Assembly (NCBI RefSeq): GCF_029633865.1
Contig: NC_079219.1
Span: 55,222,172-55,286,171, forward strand
Origin: Lampris incognitus
Lineage: Eukaryota > Chordata > Actinopteri > Lampriformes > Lampridae
DNA: 64,000 nt
Direction of reading: 5' to 3'
Both the position numbers and the translations under genes were made by a program. Positions within the stretch are counted from its first letter, which is position 1, and every line of letters starts with the position of its first letter. Shown here in pieces: positions 10,131-22,348 of the stretch. Under the pieces are notes generated by a model that made no database searches, was not told where the DNA came from, and saw only the letters and a list, made by a program, of their open reading frames with translations.

Positions 10131-10348
10131 CCCTTACAAAAAAGTAGTTTATTCAAATGTGCTATTAGCATAACTTATTTTAAACTAAAAATCAGTGAGT
10201 ATACTTTCAGTTTACTTGTTTAGTGCTTATCAGACATATACTAAACATATTATACTTAAGTGTGCTTACAAGTATACTACTAGTATTTGAACCTTACTTA
10301 AGTTTACTGAATAAAATAAACTTCAAGTGTACCTTTTTTTTGTAAGGG
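10131..10348. mobile_element. 218-bp MITE with TA target duplication
   Basis: The ends CCCTTACAAAAAAGTA and TACCTTTTTTTTGTAAGGG are inverted repeats flanked on both sides by TA (10129-10130 and 10349-10350), as expected for a Tc1/mariner-type or pogo-type MITE. There is no coding capacity. Tail-to-tail AAGTATACT motifs occur inside. Confidence 0.75.
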
Positions 10349-10489
10349 TAGACGTCACTCATCAAGATTTCAGTGGCACACGGAGCAAATACGAGTACTA
10401 CGTTCTGATCAGCATAAACCCAAAACAGAGAAACACCGTTGCTCGTTTCAATTACGCAAACAATTTCAGTGAGTACTAAATAACGCAGC

Positions 10490-13400
10490 AGCGTTCAACA
10501 CACCAGTCAATAAAACATGCCGAGTAAAACATTATGCACAACCGTGACAAGACCAGGCAGCAGTCTTTCATCGCCGACTGGAGACACTGATGATCAGCTA
10601 ACAGCAAGGATTAGAGAACATGGGACTTAAAGATGTTCCGATATTCCCAACACAAATCACAGGATATGGAAAAGGGTATCGACCCAGAAAATAATTCCTT
10701 CAACAACATTAACAGCTGTCTATACTACACCGATGATCAGTTTAACATGATGGTCAACTCAGCTCATAAAATTTCAATTATCCACATTAACAGCAGAAGC
10801 CTATATGCCAACTTCCAAAACATTAAAGAATATCTAAGTAACTTCAAAGAATCCATTCAACACAGTAGTTACATCTGAAACATGGACTAGCCCCGAGGAA
10901 GGTGTTAACTTTGAGCTCGCCGGATACAAATTGTCTTACAAGAAGAGGAGAAGCAAAAATGGAGAGGAGGGGGGGGTGCTTTGTATGTGGGCAACAGCCT
11001 CGGTTACAAGGTGGTAGAAGTTATGTCGACGGCTGTTGATGATGCGCTGGAATGTATCACAATTGAAGTCTGGATGGGAAAAAAAATAACGACGTACTCG
11101 TCAATTGTATGAACAGATTACCGGCATCAAATGTTGAAATATTTAAAGACTGGCTAGAAGACACGTGTTCAAAAGAATATGTTCATATGTGGGGATTTCA
11201 ATATAGACCAGTTGAATCCAAATAAGCACAATAAGACAGAAGAGTTCATTAACACAATGTATAGTTTGGGTTTACATCCTAAAATGAGTAGCCCTAGCAG
11301 AATCACACCACACTGCGCCACCTTAATACACAATATATTGACGGCCCCACTGAGAGCGGGCTTTTAATAAATGACATTGGTGACCATCTACTAGTTTTTA
11401 CTGTGTCTATGACTGCAATTTTAGGAAGAACAAAGTTCCCAACAACATTAAATATATAAGAGTAAGAACAGAGGAATCCATGAATGCTTTCAAAAATGAA
11501 TTACTAATACATAACTGGAATACAGCGTACAAAGAAAGAGACACTGAAAAAGTTTGTGATTCGGTCCTCAACATATTTTAATCCTTATATGATAAAAAAG
11601 AATTGCTCAGTAGAAGAATTCAACAGAAATATAAAGATAGTCCGTGGATCATAAAGGGACTACGTAATGCTTGTCATAAAAAAATAAGCCCTATAAAGAA
11701 GTCATAAAGCACAGAACCATCGAAGCAGAAATAAAAAACAAAACATAAAAACAAGCTAATTAACATTATGAGGATGTGCAAGAAGGAATACTATAATAAA
11801 GAGTTAGAGACCAATAAAAACAACACCAAAGGTACATGGAATGTGTTGGAATAGTATTACTAGAAACGGGTCTAGAAGCCCAAGCTGCCCTCAGTAGTTC
11901 ACAGATAATGATAAGACTATAAAGAACATGGAAGATGTGGTCAATGGCTTCAACGCATTCTGTGTAAATGTGGGCCCAAAACTGGCAGAAAAAAATCAAT
12001 GGCACACAAACAATCACAGAGGGGAACGACAGTGATTATGGGGGCAGAAATTCAAGTTCCATTGTCCTTAGAGTGGCAGAAGAGAAGGAAATCATGGACA
12101 TTGTAAACAAACGTGAGAACAAAAACAATCTACTGACTGGAATGATACTGACAGGACAATAGAGAAAGCAATCAAATGTATTGCTCACCACTAACCCACA
12201 TCTATAGCATGTCCTTCCAATCTGGTAACGTTCCAAGCAAAGTGAAAATAGCAGGAGTTTAAAACCAGCGATAGACACCAATTTACTAACTACAGACCCA
12301 TTTCATTATTGTCACAATTCTCCAAAATACTAGAGTAACTATTTGCTGCTAGACTCGACAAACTCATTGAGAAGCACAGTCTGTTGACCGATAGCCAGTA
12401 CGGGTTTCGACCAAACGGATCAACATCTCTGGCGCTCATTTAATTAATTGAAGAAATAACTAATTGCATAGACTAAAAAAGGTTTGCTGTGGGAATGTTT
12501 ATAGACCTAAAAAAAAGCTTTTGACGCTATTGATCACAACAGATTAATAGATAAATTGGAAAGGTGTGGTATGAGAGGGGTGGTACAGAATTGGCTAAGA
12601 AGCTGTGTAAGTAACAGGCAGCAGTTTGTAATGATAGGTGAACATAAATCGGCATGCATGTGTATTACTTGTGGTGTACCCCAGGGGTCGGTTTTGGGCC
12701 CAAAACTGTTCACTCTGGACGTAAACGATATGTGCGAGATATCAGAAATATTGAAATTTGTTTTATTTGTCGATGACACGAATATATTTTGTTCTGGAGA
12801 GGATTTGCAGCAACTTCTGGAGGTGACCCCAATAGAAATGGAAAAATTAAAACAGTGGTTTGACAAAAACAAATTATCCTTAAATCTGGACAAAACAAAG
12901 TTTATGTCGTTTAGAAATCTTATGATAAGTACCAAAGTAAAAGTAGTGATAGACAACGTCCAACTAGAATGAGTTATATGAAAATAAATTTCTAGGTGTG
13001 ATACCAGACCACAAAATCTGCTGGAAACCTCACATAACATGTGTGCGAGCAAAGCTGGCAAGGAGCGCTGCTGTCATGGGAAAAGCAAGTCACATTCTGG
13101 ATCATAAACCATTGCACACTCTGTATTGTTCCTTTATTTTACCATATCTGATCTACTGTGTGGTGGTGTGGGGTAACACCTACAAAACCAACCTACACCC
13201 ATTGTGTACACTACCAAAAAAAAAAGGAGCCATAAGGATAGTTGATAGTGTAAGATATGGTGAACGCACCAACAGGCAATTTTTAAAGTCAAGTGCCTTG
13301 AAGTTCGGGGATTTGGTAGAACTTAACACAACACAAATAATGTTCAACGCAGAAAACAATCTACTACCGAGTAATATACAAAAAAATATTCTCAGATGGA

Positions 13401-13895
13401 GAAGGGGAATGTCATTTGAGAGGGAAATCAAACTTAAAGAAATGATGTGTTCGAGCAACTTTGAAGAGCATGGGGCATTTTGATCAAATTGTGGAGCAGT
13501 GTGAGCATGGAGCTCAAACAAAGTAAAATATTACACGGTTCAAGAAGAAGCACAAAGGACTGATCATCAAGCGATATAGGGATGATGAAGAGTTGTGTTA
13601 ACTGTCTAAGTTTTACTATCTCTAAGCATATGTTGCATCTCTGTCCAGAGAACATTCCTTTTCTGGACAGAGGAATTTATTTTTTTGGACTGCGTTGCAG
13701 GGTGGACTGTGTTGCAGGGTGGACTGTGTTGTTAACTTTTTTTTTTCATGTTTTTGGTGGTGTCGTTCTTGGGAAATTTTGGGTGTGTGTTTTTTGTGTT
13801 ACACTGCTGTGGGCTGGGGGAAACGAAATTTCGTTTCTTTGTGTATGTATGCAAGTACGTCTAAGAAATGACAAAAAATTGTTCCTGATTCCTGA
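10490..13895 (+). mobile_element. degenerate APE-type LINE (L2/Rex1/Jockey-like)
   Basis: The order along the plus strand is a possible ORF start near 10517, endonuclease motifs (SIIHINSRSLYANFQNI near 10780; FICGDFNIDQLNPN near 11182; SPSRITP), then reverse transcriptase: a fingers region at 12290-12560, GVPQGSVLGP at 12673 and FVDDT at 12766 where F/YADD is usual, then a C-terminal domain to 13483. A 3' UTR ends about 13895 in GTTCCTGATTCCTGATT. Many stops and frameshifts separate the pieces, so it is inactive. The last 250 bases match the fragment at 58741-58985. Exact clade not assigned. Confidence 0.85.
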
Positions 13896-14075
13896 TTTAT
13901 TACTTTTTCTTTTCTTTTCTTTTCTGTGACGCCTAGTGGATATTTGGGTTGTCTACGTAGCATTGAGAGCTGTCCATTCTTGGTACATGACATTAGGATG
14001 TGTTTTTCTTTTTCCTTTTTCTCTCGTGTTTTGATGTTTTCTTCTTCTCTCTTGTTGTTCACAGTAAAAATATGC

Positions 14076-14405
14076 TAAGATTTTCATTGGGAGTAACGAA
14101 GAAGGACAGGATTAGGAACGATTATATCAGAGGGACCGCTCAGGTTGGACGGTTTGGAGACAAAGCAAGAGAGGCAAGATTGAGATGGTTTGGACATGTG
14201 TGGAGGAGAGATGCTGGGTATACTGGGAGAAGGATGCTGAATATGGAGCTGCCAGGGAAGAGGAGAAGAGGAAGGCCAAAGAGGAAGTGTATGGATGTGG
14301 TGAGAGAGGACATGCAGGTGGCTGGTGTGACAGAGGAAGACGCAGAGGACAGGAAGAGATGGAAACGGATGATCCGCTGTGGCGCCCCCTAACGGGAGCA
14401 GCCAA

Positions 14406-14443
<38 letters not shown>

Positions 14444-14449
14444 ATTCAC
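14076..14449 (+). mobile_element. RTE-type LINE 3' end with (AGT)n tail
   Basis: Encodes the typical C-terminus of fish RTE elements: DRIRNDYIRGTAQVGRFGDK, ARLRWFGHVWRRDAGYTGRR, GRPKRKCMDVVREDMQVAGV and MIRCGAP-stop. A short 3' UTR and an AGT trinucleotide run (14407-14442) follow. RTE elements characteristically end in short tandem repeats. The fragment is 5'-truncated. Confidence 0.85.
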
Positions 14450-15331
14450 AGTAGTTGAGTTTGTGTTGTGCAGCACCAATTGACTGTGAACTATACAGTA
14501 CAGTGGGAAGTGAGTTTGAAATGCATAGGAGCTGAATTAACTTAAGAGTAGGCGAGAAAGGGTAGGAAAAATAAGTGTACACTTCCTCCTACTCCTTTTC
14601 CAACATGTCACAAGTAATCTGATGCCTGATCTCTTAGAACATGGCGCATGAGCTCCGACTGATCTGCATGCACACACACACACAGAAACTGATCGAGGTA
14701 ATCGCACACGTTAACGTGGCGTGCGGACACAACGGACAGTCTGTCCTACAGAGGCGTGTTTGCGGGGGCTGACGGTCAGACGAGGTCAACTTTGCTACCG
14801 CTACTTTTGTGAGACTAAATGAAGCATTCAAGTGTGGTAGTAATGTATTTGACACGGAGTTGGCAAAAACTTTTGCTTGCACTCAGCGCCTAAACATACT
14901 AGCTTGAATAGTAAACCTACTAACGTGGCCTACATCCGCACCTTGCTTAAGTCCAAATCAGTTTGTCCAAACATACGGAGTCAACATTGAAGGGCTGTGG
15001 TTGAGCTCGGGCTTAGTGCTGAACACTAAACCACATACCACCCATATTTGAATGACATCCTTAAAAACTAACTTAACACCAGAGCACTTTAGTGAGTTTG
15101 CTAACATCTACAGGTTAGAAACCATGTAAAGGTTAAAACATGGCAGGCTGGTCCTGGTACTCTGTGGTGTTGGCATAGCGGGATAAACACAGCAGCAGAT
15201 GATAACATTAATGATAAGGCCTCTGTTGGATGTAGGTGTACAAACACATCTGTCAGCACTGACAGACAGACAGAGCCAGCACAAACTACGGTCAATAGTT
15301 CTGTCAATGCTGGTTCTCTGGCACAGTTACA
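14450..15331. other. no gene seen
   Basis: Unremarkable sequence without recognisable exons, RNA genes or repeat families. Confidence 0.35.
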
Positions 15332-15463
15332 CCATCCATCCCTCCATTATCCAGACCGCTTATCCCGCTCTCAGGGTCACGGGGCTGCTGGAGCCTATCC
15401 CAGCAGTCATTGGGTGGCAGGCGGGGAGACACCCCGGACAGGCCGCCAGACCATCACAGGGCC
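15332..15463 (-). mobile_element. V-SINE 3' fragment
   Basis: On the minus strand it runs from GCCCTGTGATGGTCTGGCGG to the GGATAATGG-GATGGT tail, the LINE-derived 3' part of the V-SINE. The head and central domain are missing, as expected for 5' truncation during reverse transcription. Confidence 0.8.
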
Positions 15464-15551
15464 TGGCTGAACACATGTGACCGCTGAATTCAGAATCACA
15501 TCCTGTTTTGTTGGTATAACGCATCTTCATGTACCAGGAATTGAACTCGAC

Positions 15552-16450
15552 GTCGGGGTGGGCGATACGGCCAAAGTATCATCACGGTTTTTTTCAGGCA
15601 GGATCAGGGTCCAGGGTCTTATCGCGGTTCCTTTTTCATGTTGGTTTTTAAAACTATTTTGCAAGTTGCAACCAAACTAATTTCCCTATTTAAAACACCG
15701 CCCTGCAAGGTAACAAAACCTAGAAGAAGAAAGAATAAACCTTCCCGACGTGACTGAATGGTGAGAGTTAGATAAGGTTCTGCAGTGAAGCTCGACCCCA
15801 AATCGCTTGTTGTTTTGTGTCGCCTCTTGTCTTGTCGGGCAGAGTACGGCCGTAAAATGGCCGCGCTGCGAGAATATTTGCGGCTGGGTATCTCGTACCG
15901 CTGATCAACTATTTCCAGCAGTCTGCTGAAATGCTCATTTTCCACAGGTGTTACGGGAATCATATCCTCGGCTCGGTAAAACGTCACCGCATCAGTTATC
16001 TCTCCCCAGCGCTTGTCGCGTCGTACAGAACGCCTCCTTCCACTTGTCTGCTTTGGCGTTTTGGCCTTGAGGCCTCCGGCTGCGTGGTCGTCGCTGATGC
16101 GGTCGAGTGGCGTCCGCTCACTGTTTGACCTTCAGCATCCTCTCTCAGGTGCTTTCTTTTGAGGGGGATTAAAAGGTTCATTGTATTGCCGCCCAACATG
16201 CGAACCTCCTTGTTGGCACACAACTGTTATTTGTGCCGTGCCGGTTTCGGAAAATCCAAACCAATTCCGTATCACCGATGTCTAAATCTTTTAGGGACCA
16301 ACTCTTCTGTGTTGTCCTCCATGCTGCTACGTTGCCCAATAAAAACAGAGGGGGGGACGAAATCCAAGGCACCATCTACTGTTTGCCATTATGGGTTTAT
16401 TGGTGTTTCTGTAGGGAAGGTGCAAAATGGAGCAGCAGATAGTGTGATTT
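15552..16450 (-). mobile_element. hAT transposon relic with BED-type zinc finger
   Basis: The minus strand encodes, with frame breaks, a BED-finger-like stretch (SVIRNWFGFSETGTAQITVV, then CANKEVRMLGGNTMNLLIPL with a following H), and downstream DMIPVTPVENEHFSRLLEIV followed by DQRYEIPSRK. These resemble the N-terminal half of hAT/ZBED transposases. The catalytic and dimerisation parts are absent. The left side (GGGTGGGCGATACGGCCAAA) resembles the end of a common fish hAT derivative. Confidence 0.6.
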
Positions 16451-17332
16451 TAAGATTTGGCTGAGACAACAGCTTTGGCTGTGTGTATGAGCCATAGAGC
16501 TAGAATACAATGTGCCCTGTAGCACAGTCGCTCTGTAAAGGCAGATCCTGGAGACATTTTAATCAACCGCTATCTAATATGGCCGTATGGGACACCCCTA
16601 ACTCGATGCATTTCTCACTCTGACACTGGAATGACTAGCTACACGGCAGTATAGCGTATTCTGAATCGGATCGATTTCATATGTTATAGTTACTACATTC
16701 ATGTAGTGGCAAAGACAGATGGCACTTTTTAGAGCCGCACCATGCTGATGTGTGAAGAATGGGCGATTTGAGGGCCGCTATTGATCCTCCTTTTTAGAAA
16801 GAATCTTGGAAAGAATTTACATCACAGACCCGTTACTGTTAAGAGCCGCAGCTGTGTTTATCCTGCTACATGTTTTAACCTTTACATGGTTTTAACCTAG
16901 AGATGTGAGCAGACTCACTAGAATGGCCGAGGGTTTAGTTCGCAGACTGATTAAAAATAACGCTTGTGGTGTCACCCATCGGTTTCTGAAGGTCATTTTG
17001 ATGCCTAGTCTGGTTTTATACATTTTGTCAGTTGTTGGAGCCGGAAAATCCAAATCTGGGCATCGTGATGGAGCTGGGGTGGAGCGTGGGTGGGACCTGA
17101 GTGGCAGACAAGTTGATAGACCTGTTAGTCAAGGCAGGCACGCGCCCGACATGCCACTTTTTACAATCCTTAATAGCTTCTCAACGGAACAATCATTTTC
17201 AAAATAACCACCCTCGCACTTCGCACTAGACTCGAAATGAGCAACTGCCTCCAACTCCAACCTACTCCCAAAGGGCCCCCGACTGACATACAAGAATTCA
17301 ATAATTCATCCACCCCCCCGGCACGTACACAG
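16451..17332. other. no gene seen
   Basis: No coding signal recognised. The sequence looks like old transposon debris. Confidence 0.35.
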
Positions 17333-17398
17333 CTGCCGTGGGCTATGCGGGTCAAATTGTGGTCACTCACTCATGGACACCTGAGAGGGACGTTTAGT
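17333..17398 (+). repeat. dispersed duplicate, uninterrupted copy
   Basis: Contains GTGGTCACTCACTCATGGAC and ACCTGAGAGGGACGT, found again at 17641-17860 with an insertion. Confidence 0.6.
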
Positions 17399-17640
17399 AT
17401 GACGCGCAGGCAACTGGTAGGACACGTGCGCGACTGCAACTGCCACGAGAAGCCCCTCGCGGCAGTTGCAGCTCGGGACGTTGCCCACATTGAGCACCTC
17501 TCACGTCCCACTTCCACTCGCCACTTTCCCTCCGTTCATTAGCATGCCTGCTAGCAGCAGGTCTGTGTAGCAGTTAGCCATTGTGAATCTCAGAGGAAAA
17601 AAAAAAGGGGGGGGGGGCGTGCTCAGTCAGGGGTACTTGA

Positions 17641-17860
17641 CTGCTGCTATGCGTGGCAAGTTGTGGTCACTCACTGAAATCCAGACGGGGGTGGGTGGGG
17701 GGCAGTAAAGTGAGCGGCTGGAGCCCCTAAGCCACCTTTCGCCCCCGAGCTCTTCCTCGCTGAGCCGGTCGCGGCGCACCGCAACAGAGGAAGTGCGCCC
17801 GGCGGGGGCCGGACCGGCAACGGGCTCACTCGTGGACACCTGAGAGGGACGTCTGCTGTT
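17641..17860 (+). repeat. dispersed duplicate interrupted by a 149-bp GC-rich insertion
   Basis: Matches 17333-17398 except for 17676-17824, a GC-rich insert flanked by CTCACT on both sides (17670-17675 and 17825-17830). This looks like a 6-bp target duplication. Confidence 0.55.
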
Positions 17861-19434
17861 GCCCCTCTTTGAACAGTGCCATGCTGCACCTGGACGGCGT
17901 CGTACTTGTTCATATTGTGGCGAGGCGGGCTGTGGTTACGTCATTCAAAGATGGCGCTCGGCTGACATCTTCCCGTTCCAAAGCAGAAATGTCATTGTTT
18001 TCGGTTTCTATAAAGGGAATTGTTTGGCTTATTTCCATGCTGAGCTGGCCATGATGCCGACCTGCACATAATGCAAATAATTTGAAGTCAGAAACGTGCC
18101 GTTATTGAAGCACACCAACCTGGTTTATTTTCTCTTTTTGTTTTTTGTGGGGTAGGGCCCCACATTAGCTCTTGAAACGGGCCCCTAGATGCTCAAGGTC
18201 ACCTGTGCTATTTAATAACGTGCATTTGGGTGTTCAGCTGTTCAGGTGAAAAACAGCCCAGGCAGCCTTACCCGTACTTAACCGCAGGATTGTGAGGGTT
18301 GAGCGTGTCCTCAGGTAGTCCGCAGGATGATTAGGAACCCGCCCCGTGCCTCGGAAGACACATTCTGTTCTCTTGTTCAAAGTATCCAAAAAAAAACAAC
18401 CTTTGAGAGTAAAACTGCCTCGAGCACATCTCTCAGTTCGGGTGAGCCCTCCCGGCTCAGACCTTGCAGCCTCCAGGACATATGCACACATGCATGCGTC
18501 CGTGCATACCACGTTAAAACGTGTTTGTCGACACCATCACCTTTTCATTCTGCTTGAGCTCTGTATCAGGGTGTGTCTAGGCTCCGTTTTTATATATAGA
18601 TCATAGAAATGTGTTTAGTTGTTGTCCTGCCCCCCCCCCCCGGCCATATTGGTTGCGACCGTATTCGAAATGAACCAATTTCCCTCTGAGCTAATAACGC
18701 CGAGGCCTCCGCAAACCGGGCCACGCCCGTGGCCTTTTCCAATCTTGACCTCCATGTGAGTGGAGGGCGACGGTGACGGAGCGGGAGGGAAGGGAAGAGC
18801 AACGGACAAAGTAATAGTTGTGTTGCTTCGCTGTCCTTACCCCGTCTTGGGTTTGAACGGGGGGTGGGGGGCGGGGGGGGCAAAGGGAGGTCTTCCCTGA
18901 CATCTCATTTATTTTTCAGCCCCTGGCTCGCGGCTGCTCCTGCCACATGAATAAAGGATCGCCGGAGATGCCGCCGAAGCTCACTGGCAAACACCTATGA
19001 ATGTTTTATGCGTGGTGTTAAACTGTCGGCCGTAACTGGGGACCGCCGGGTCTGAGCGTCCCCTGGTTCTCATGGAGACGTCGCCCGTCAGGAGGACGGT
19101 CGGCAGCACGCCGCCGAATGAGGGACGCCGCTTTTGCTTTTACGGCACTCCCCGGGTTGAAGCGTCTACTTTGGCTGTTGCAGGATGTGCAGGATTAAAC
19201 GATGCACCGGTGCGTTTCAGCGCTCGGGTCTTTCTCCAGGTGCTGAGCACGTGAGGAACTGGGGCTTCGGGTCCTTACTTGCAACTTCATGGACCTACTG
19301 CTGGACGTCTGCATCTTCTCTCGTTTGGGTGGTGTATTTCCACCTGTGACACGCCGTTGGCCGAGTGATTAAACTGCCTCCACACCTCACCATCGCCCTG
19401 CACTGAGCAGCTGGAGGAGGGAAACACGGCTGTG

Positions 19435-19438
<4 letters not shown>
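17861..19438. other. no gene seen
   Basis: No exon or repeat family recognised. Several homopolymer C/G runs occur (for example near 18630 and 18860). Confidence 0.35.

Positions 19439-19493
<55 letters not shown>
19439..19493. repeat. (TG)n microsatellite
   Basis: Pure TG tract of about 54 bases. Confidence 0.95.
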
Positions 19494-19494
<1 letters not shown>

Positions 19495-19572
19495 CCACTT
19501 GAGTGTGGAAACACGTCGGTGCATTTCCCTATCTCGCACATTATGCAACAGCAACAAATAAATAAATAAACA

Positions 19573-19706
19573 GCCCTGTGACGGCCTGGCGGCCTGTCCA
19601 GGGTGTCTCCCCCGCCTGCCGCCCAGTGACTGCTGGGATAGGCTCCAGCATCCCCCCCCCCCCGACCCTGAGAGCAGGATAAGTGGTTTGGATAATGGAT
19701 GGATGG
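19573..19706 (+). mobile_element. V-SINE 3' fragment
   Basis: GCCCTGTGACGGCCTGGCGG through GGATAATGGATGGATGG; 5'-truncated tail, flanked on both sides by AAATA repeats. Confidence 0.8.
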
Positions 19707-20054
19707 AAATAAATAAATAAATAAATAGAACTGCCAGCCCATGCAGACCGGCAGGTCCGATAACACCGAGGGCGGTCTGGCGGCGGCCTCGCCCGGCGTT
19801 GGCTGTGTTTTTGGCGTCGTCGTGTGGAGTGCGGGGAGGTGTGTCGAAGGCGTCTGGCTGGGAGAGGTGGCGCTGGATCGGCTGGGGGAGCCCGGTCTGC
19901 TGCGTCCGTCCGGTGGGCCCAGGGACCACGGCCCTGAGCGGAGCTGCGCCCGAGGAGGAAACACCGAGGGCGGTCTGACAGGGCGCGGAAGCGGGGCAGG
20001 CTAAGCTAACTGCTAGCCCATGCAGACCGGCCGTTCCAACAGTCATCCTCACTG

Positions 20055-20115
20055 TGTCCCTGGGTGTGACTCACTCACACCCAGGGACAATTTAATATGG
20101 CCGACTCACGATATG
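20055..20115. repeat. hairpin made of two opposed V-SINE scraps
   Basis: Arms TGTCCCTGGGTGTGA (20055-20069) and its exact complement (20075-20089) around a 5-base loop. The right side continues as V-SINE central sequence on the minus strand (GGGACAATTTAATATGGCCG). Confidence 0.55.
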
Positions 20116-20191
20116 GCGTTTACGGTTATAAGATAAGAGAGATATAAAAGCACAACGAATACAAAACCTTGACAAAATACGAAAAGAACTG

Positions 20192-20466
20192 GGCGTGCGG
20201 GCAGTGTAGTGGTCTATTCCGTTGCCTATCAACACGGGGATCACCAGTTCGCCAGTTATTCTCGGGGGGGGGGTCCGTCCTCCTGGTGAAACTCCTCACT
20301 GTCAGGTGAAAAGAAGCGGCTGGCGACCTCCACATGTATGGGAGGAGGCATGTGGTCGTCTGCAGCCCTCCCCGGGTCGGCAGAGGGGGGTGGAGCAGCG
20401 ACTGGGACGACTCGAAAGAGTGGGGTAACTGGCCGGATACAACTGGGGAGAAAAAGGGGGGGGGGA
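20192..20466 (+). mobile_element. tRNA-derived SINE (B family), internally deleted
   Basis: Starts with the B-family head (TGTAGTGGTCTATTCCGTTG, CAACACGGGGATCACC) and passes abruptly to the 3' half (GAAACTCCTCACTGTCAGGT ... GGGGAGAAAAAGGGG). The middle of the usual element of about 430 bp is missing. Confidence 0.75.
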
Positions 20467-20468
20467 AC

Positions 20469-20745
20469 CCTCATCTCATCTCATCTTCGGCTGCTTCCCC
20501 GGGGTCGGGTCGCCATGCCAGCGAGCTAAGTAGGGCGCTCCAGACGTCCCTCTCCCCAGCAACGCCCTCCAGCTCCTCCTGGGACATCCCGAGACGTTCC
20601 CAGGCCAGATTGGACATGTAGTCCCTCCAAAGGAAGGCGCCCAGGAGGCATCCTAATCAGATGCCCGAACCACCTCAACTGGCTCCTTTCCATGCAAAGG
20701 AGCAGCGGCTCTACTCCGAGCTCCCCCCAGATGTCTGAGCTCCTC
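20469..20745 (-). mobile_element. LINE 3' fragment, same family as 48142-49155
   Basis: The minus strand encodes GELGVEPLLLCMERSQLRWF and GHLIRMPPGRLPLEG, then a 3' UTR ending in (GATGA)n. It abuts the B SINE at 20466 and runs into a TG/TA microsatellite. Confidence 0.8.
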
Positions 20746-20748
20746 ACA

Positions 20749-20749
<1 letters not shown>

Positions 20750-20836
<87 letters not shown>
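20750..20836. repeat. (TG)n(TA)n compound microsatellite
   Basis: Short TG run followed by about 38 TA units. Confidence 0.95.
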
Positions 20837-20838
<2 letters not shown>

Positions 20839-20983
20839 ACTGTATTGTGTCCAGAGAGCCACCCTGTCTGTCCCCAGCGGTGCTACCTCAGCTTGTTGGG
20901 ACCAACGTTTGTGTCAGGATCTCGTATGTCTCAGCGTCTGGTGCCCTTCAGGGTATGTTACTAGAGGATGCCACGCATCTTCA

Positions 20984-21044
20984 AAACCTGCAAGGCCCTC
21001 GTCTCTGTCTAAGGCTTGGACAGAGACGAGGGCCTTGCAGGTTT
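20984..21044. repeat. perfect 26-bp inverted repeat
   Basis: Arms 20984-21009 and 21019-21044 are exact complements separated by TAAGGCTTG. A partial echo of the loop and stem (CTGTCTAAGCCTTGGACAG) follows at about 21050. No repeat family recognised. Confidence 0.8.
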
Positions 21045-21484
21045 GCAGATCTGTCTAAGCCTTGGACAGAGAAGATACGGGGGACACCTTGGACTCTACG
21101 GCGTCTCCTCCGTGTCTCCGTCGAAGCAAGACGTCCGTCGGCTCCCTTTATCCGGAGTTTCGCTCCCGGGCGCCGCTTCCTGTTTTGCAGCGCTTCGGAT
21201 AGTTCGCCTCGGCGTTCGCTTTCGGGTTGATGCACATGCACAAACGGGGCGCGGGGACGCCCGCGCGCCCGGGTTCGCCGGGCGGGGACGCCGCTGGGGA
21301 AGCGGGAGGATGTGAGCGGGCCGGCGGAGCGCCGTGCTCCAGTGACTCCGCGTGGTCTGTGAGCCAAACATCCAAACCACAGCCCGGAGCACAACCTATT
21401 GATCTGTGTCAGGGGGGAGGGGGGGGGGAGGCATTGACCGGCGCCGGATGTGTGAATGTGTGTAATGTGTATGGATACACCCCG

Positions 21485-21491
21485 TGTGTGT

Positions 21492-21522
<31 letters not shown>
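21485..21522. repeat. (TG)n microsatellite
   Basis: TG tract with one TC interruption; a second, imperfect TG tract lies at 21617-21672. Confidence 0.9.
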
Positions 21523-21523
<1 letters not shown>

Positions 21524-21981
21524 ACACAAGCATGCATGGATGCGCTCGCAAAGACCTGACGCTTGTATGGCATGAAAACATTTTCCGCAGATGACAAATT
21601 CACTCAGAGGCGACGTGTGTGTGTGAGTGTGTGTGTGTGTGTGAGTTGACGGGTGTGTGTTTGTGTTTGTGCGCTGTGAAAGAGAAGCTCGTCCACACGT
21701 GAAAGACGTCGCCTGCCTGCGGGGATAAGCCTCCGAGGCTGACGGGTCGTCTATTTCCATCTCAGAAGACGCTAAGAAGGAGACGGCTGCACGGCCTGCT
21801 CCATCACAGGTGTTGCTGGGGGAGGAGGGGGGGGTCATTTATTGTTATTATTTATGCAGAGATTATGATTGGCCACCCATTTTCATCTTGTAACCACACA
21901 CGTATGATTGTTCTTCCAAAAAAAAGCGGGCCATTCTCCCCCCCCCCCTTAGTGTTTTATTTCAGTGAGACAGACTGTCCG

Positions 21982-22333
21982 TCCATCCGTCCATTAGCCA
22001 GACCGCTTGTCCTGCTCTCAGGGTCGCTCGCGGGGATGCTGGACCCTGTCCCAGCAGTCAGTGGGCGGCAGGAGGGGGGGACACCCTGGACAGACTGCCA
22101 GACCATCACAGGGCCCCCCCTCCCCCCACACATTCAACACCTAGGGACAATTTAGCACGGCCGAGTCACCTGACCTACATGTCTTTGGACTGTGGGGGGA
22201 ACATGCCAACACCACACAGAGCGACTACCCGGGACGGACGACCCCCCCCCCCAGGTTGGACTACCCCGGGGCTCGAACCCAGGACCTTCCCGCCGTGAGG
22301 CGACCGCGCTAACCGCTGCGCCGCCGTGCCGCC
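21982..22333 (-). mobile_element. near full-length V-SINE with target duplication
   Basis: On the minus strand it runs head (GGCGGCACGGCGGCGCAGCG), B box GGGTTCGAGCCCC, central domain, a very short TG region and GGATGG-type tail. It is flanked by GAGA(C/T)AGACTGTCCG at 21967-21981 and 22334-22348, a 15-bp duplication with one difference. Confidence 0.85.
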
Positions 22334-22348
22334 GAGATAGACTGTCCG

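Noticed and set aside
19287-20052. Two overlapping open frames of more than 220 codons
   Set aside because: They cross a TG tract and a V-SINE; no domain is recognisable.
20526-21230. Open frames with YIYIYI runs
   Set aside because: Translation of the TA microsatellite.
20981-21838. 285-codon minus-strand frame
   Set aside because: Spans two TG tracts and the perfect hairpin; composition artefact.
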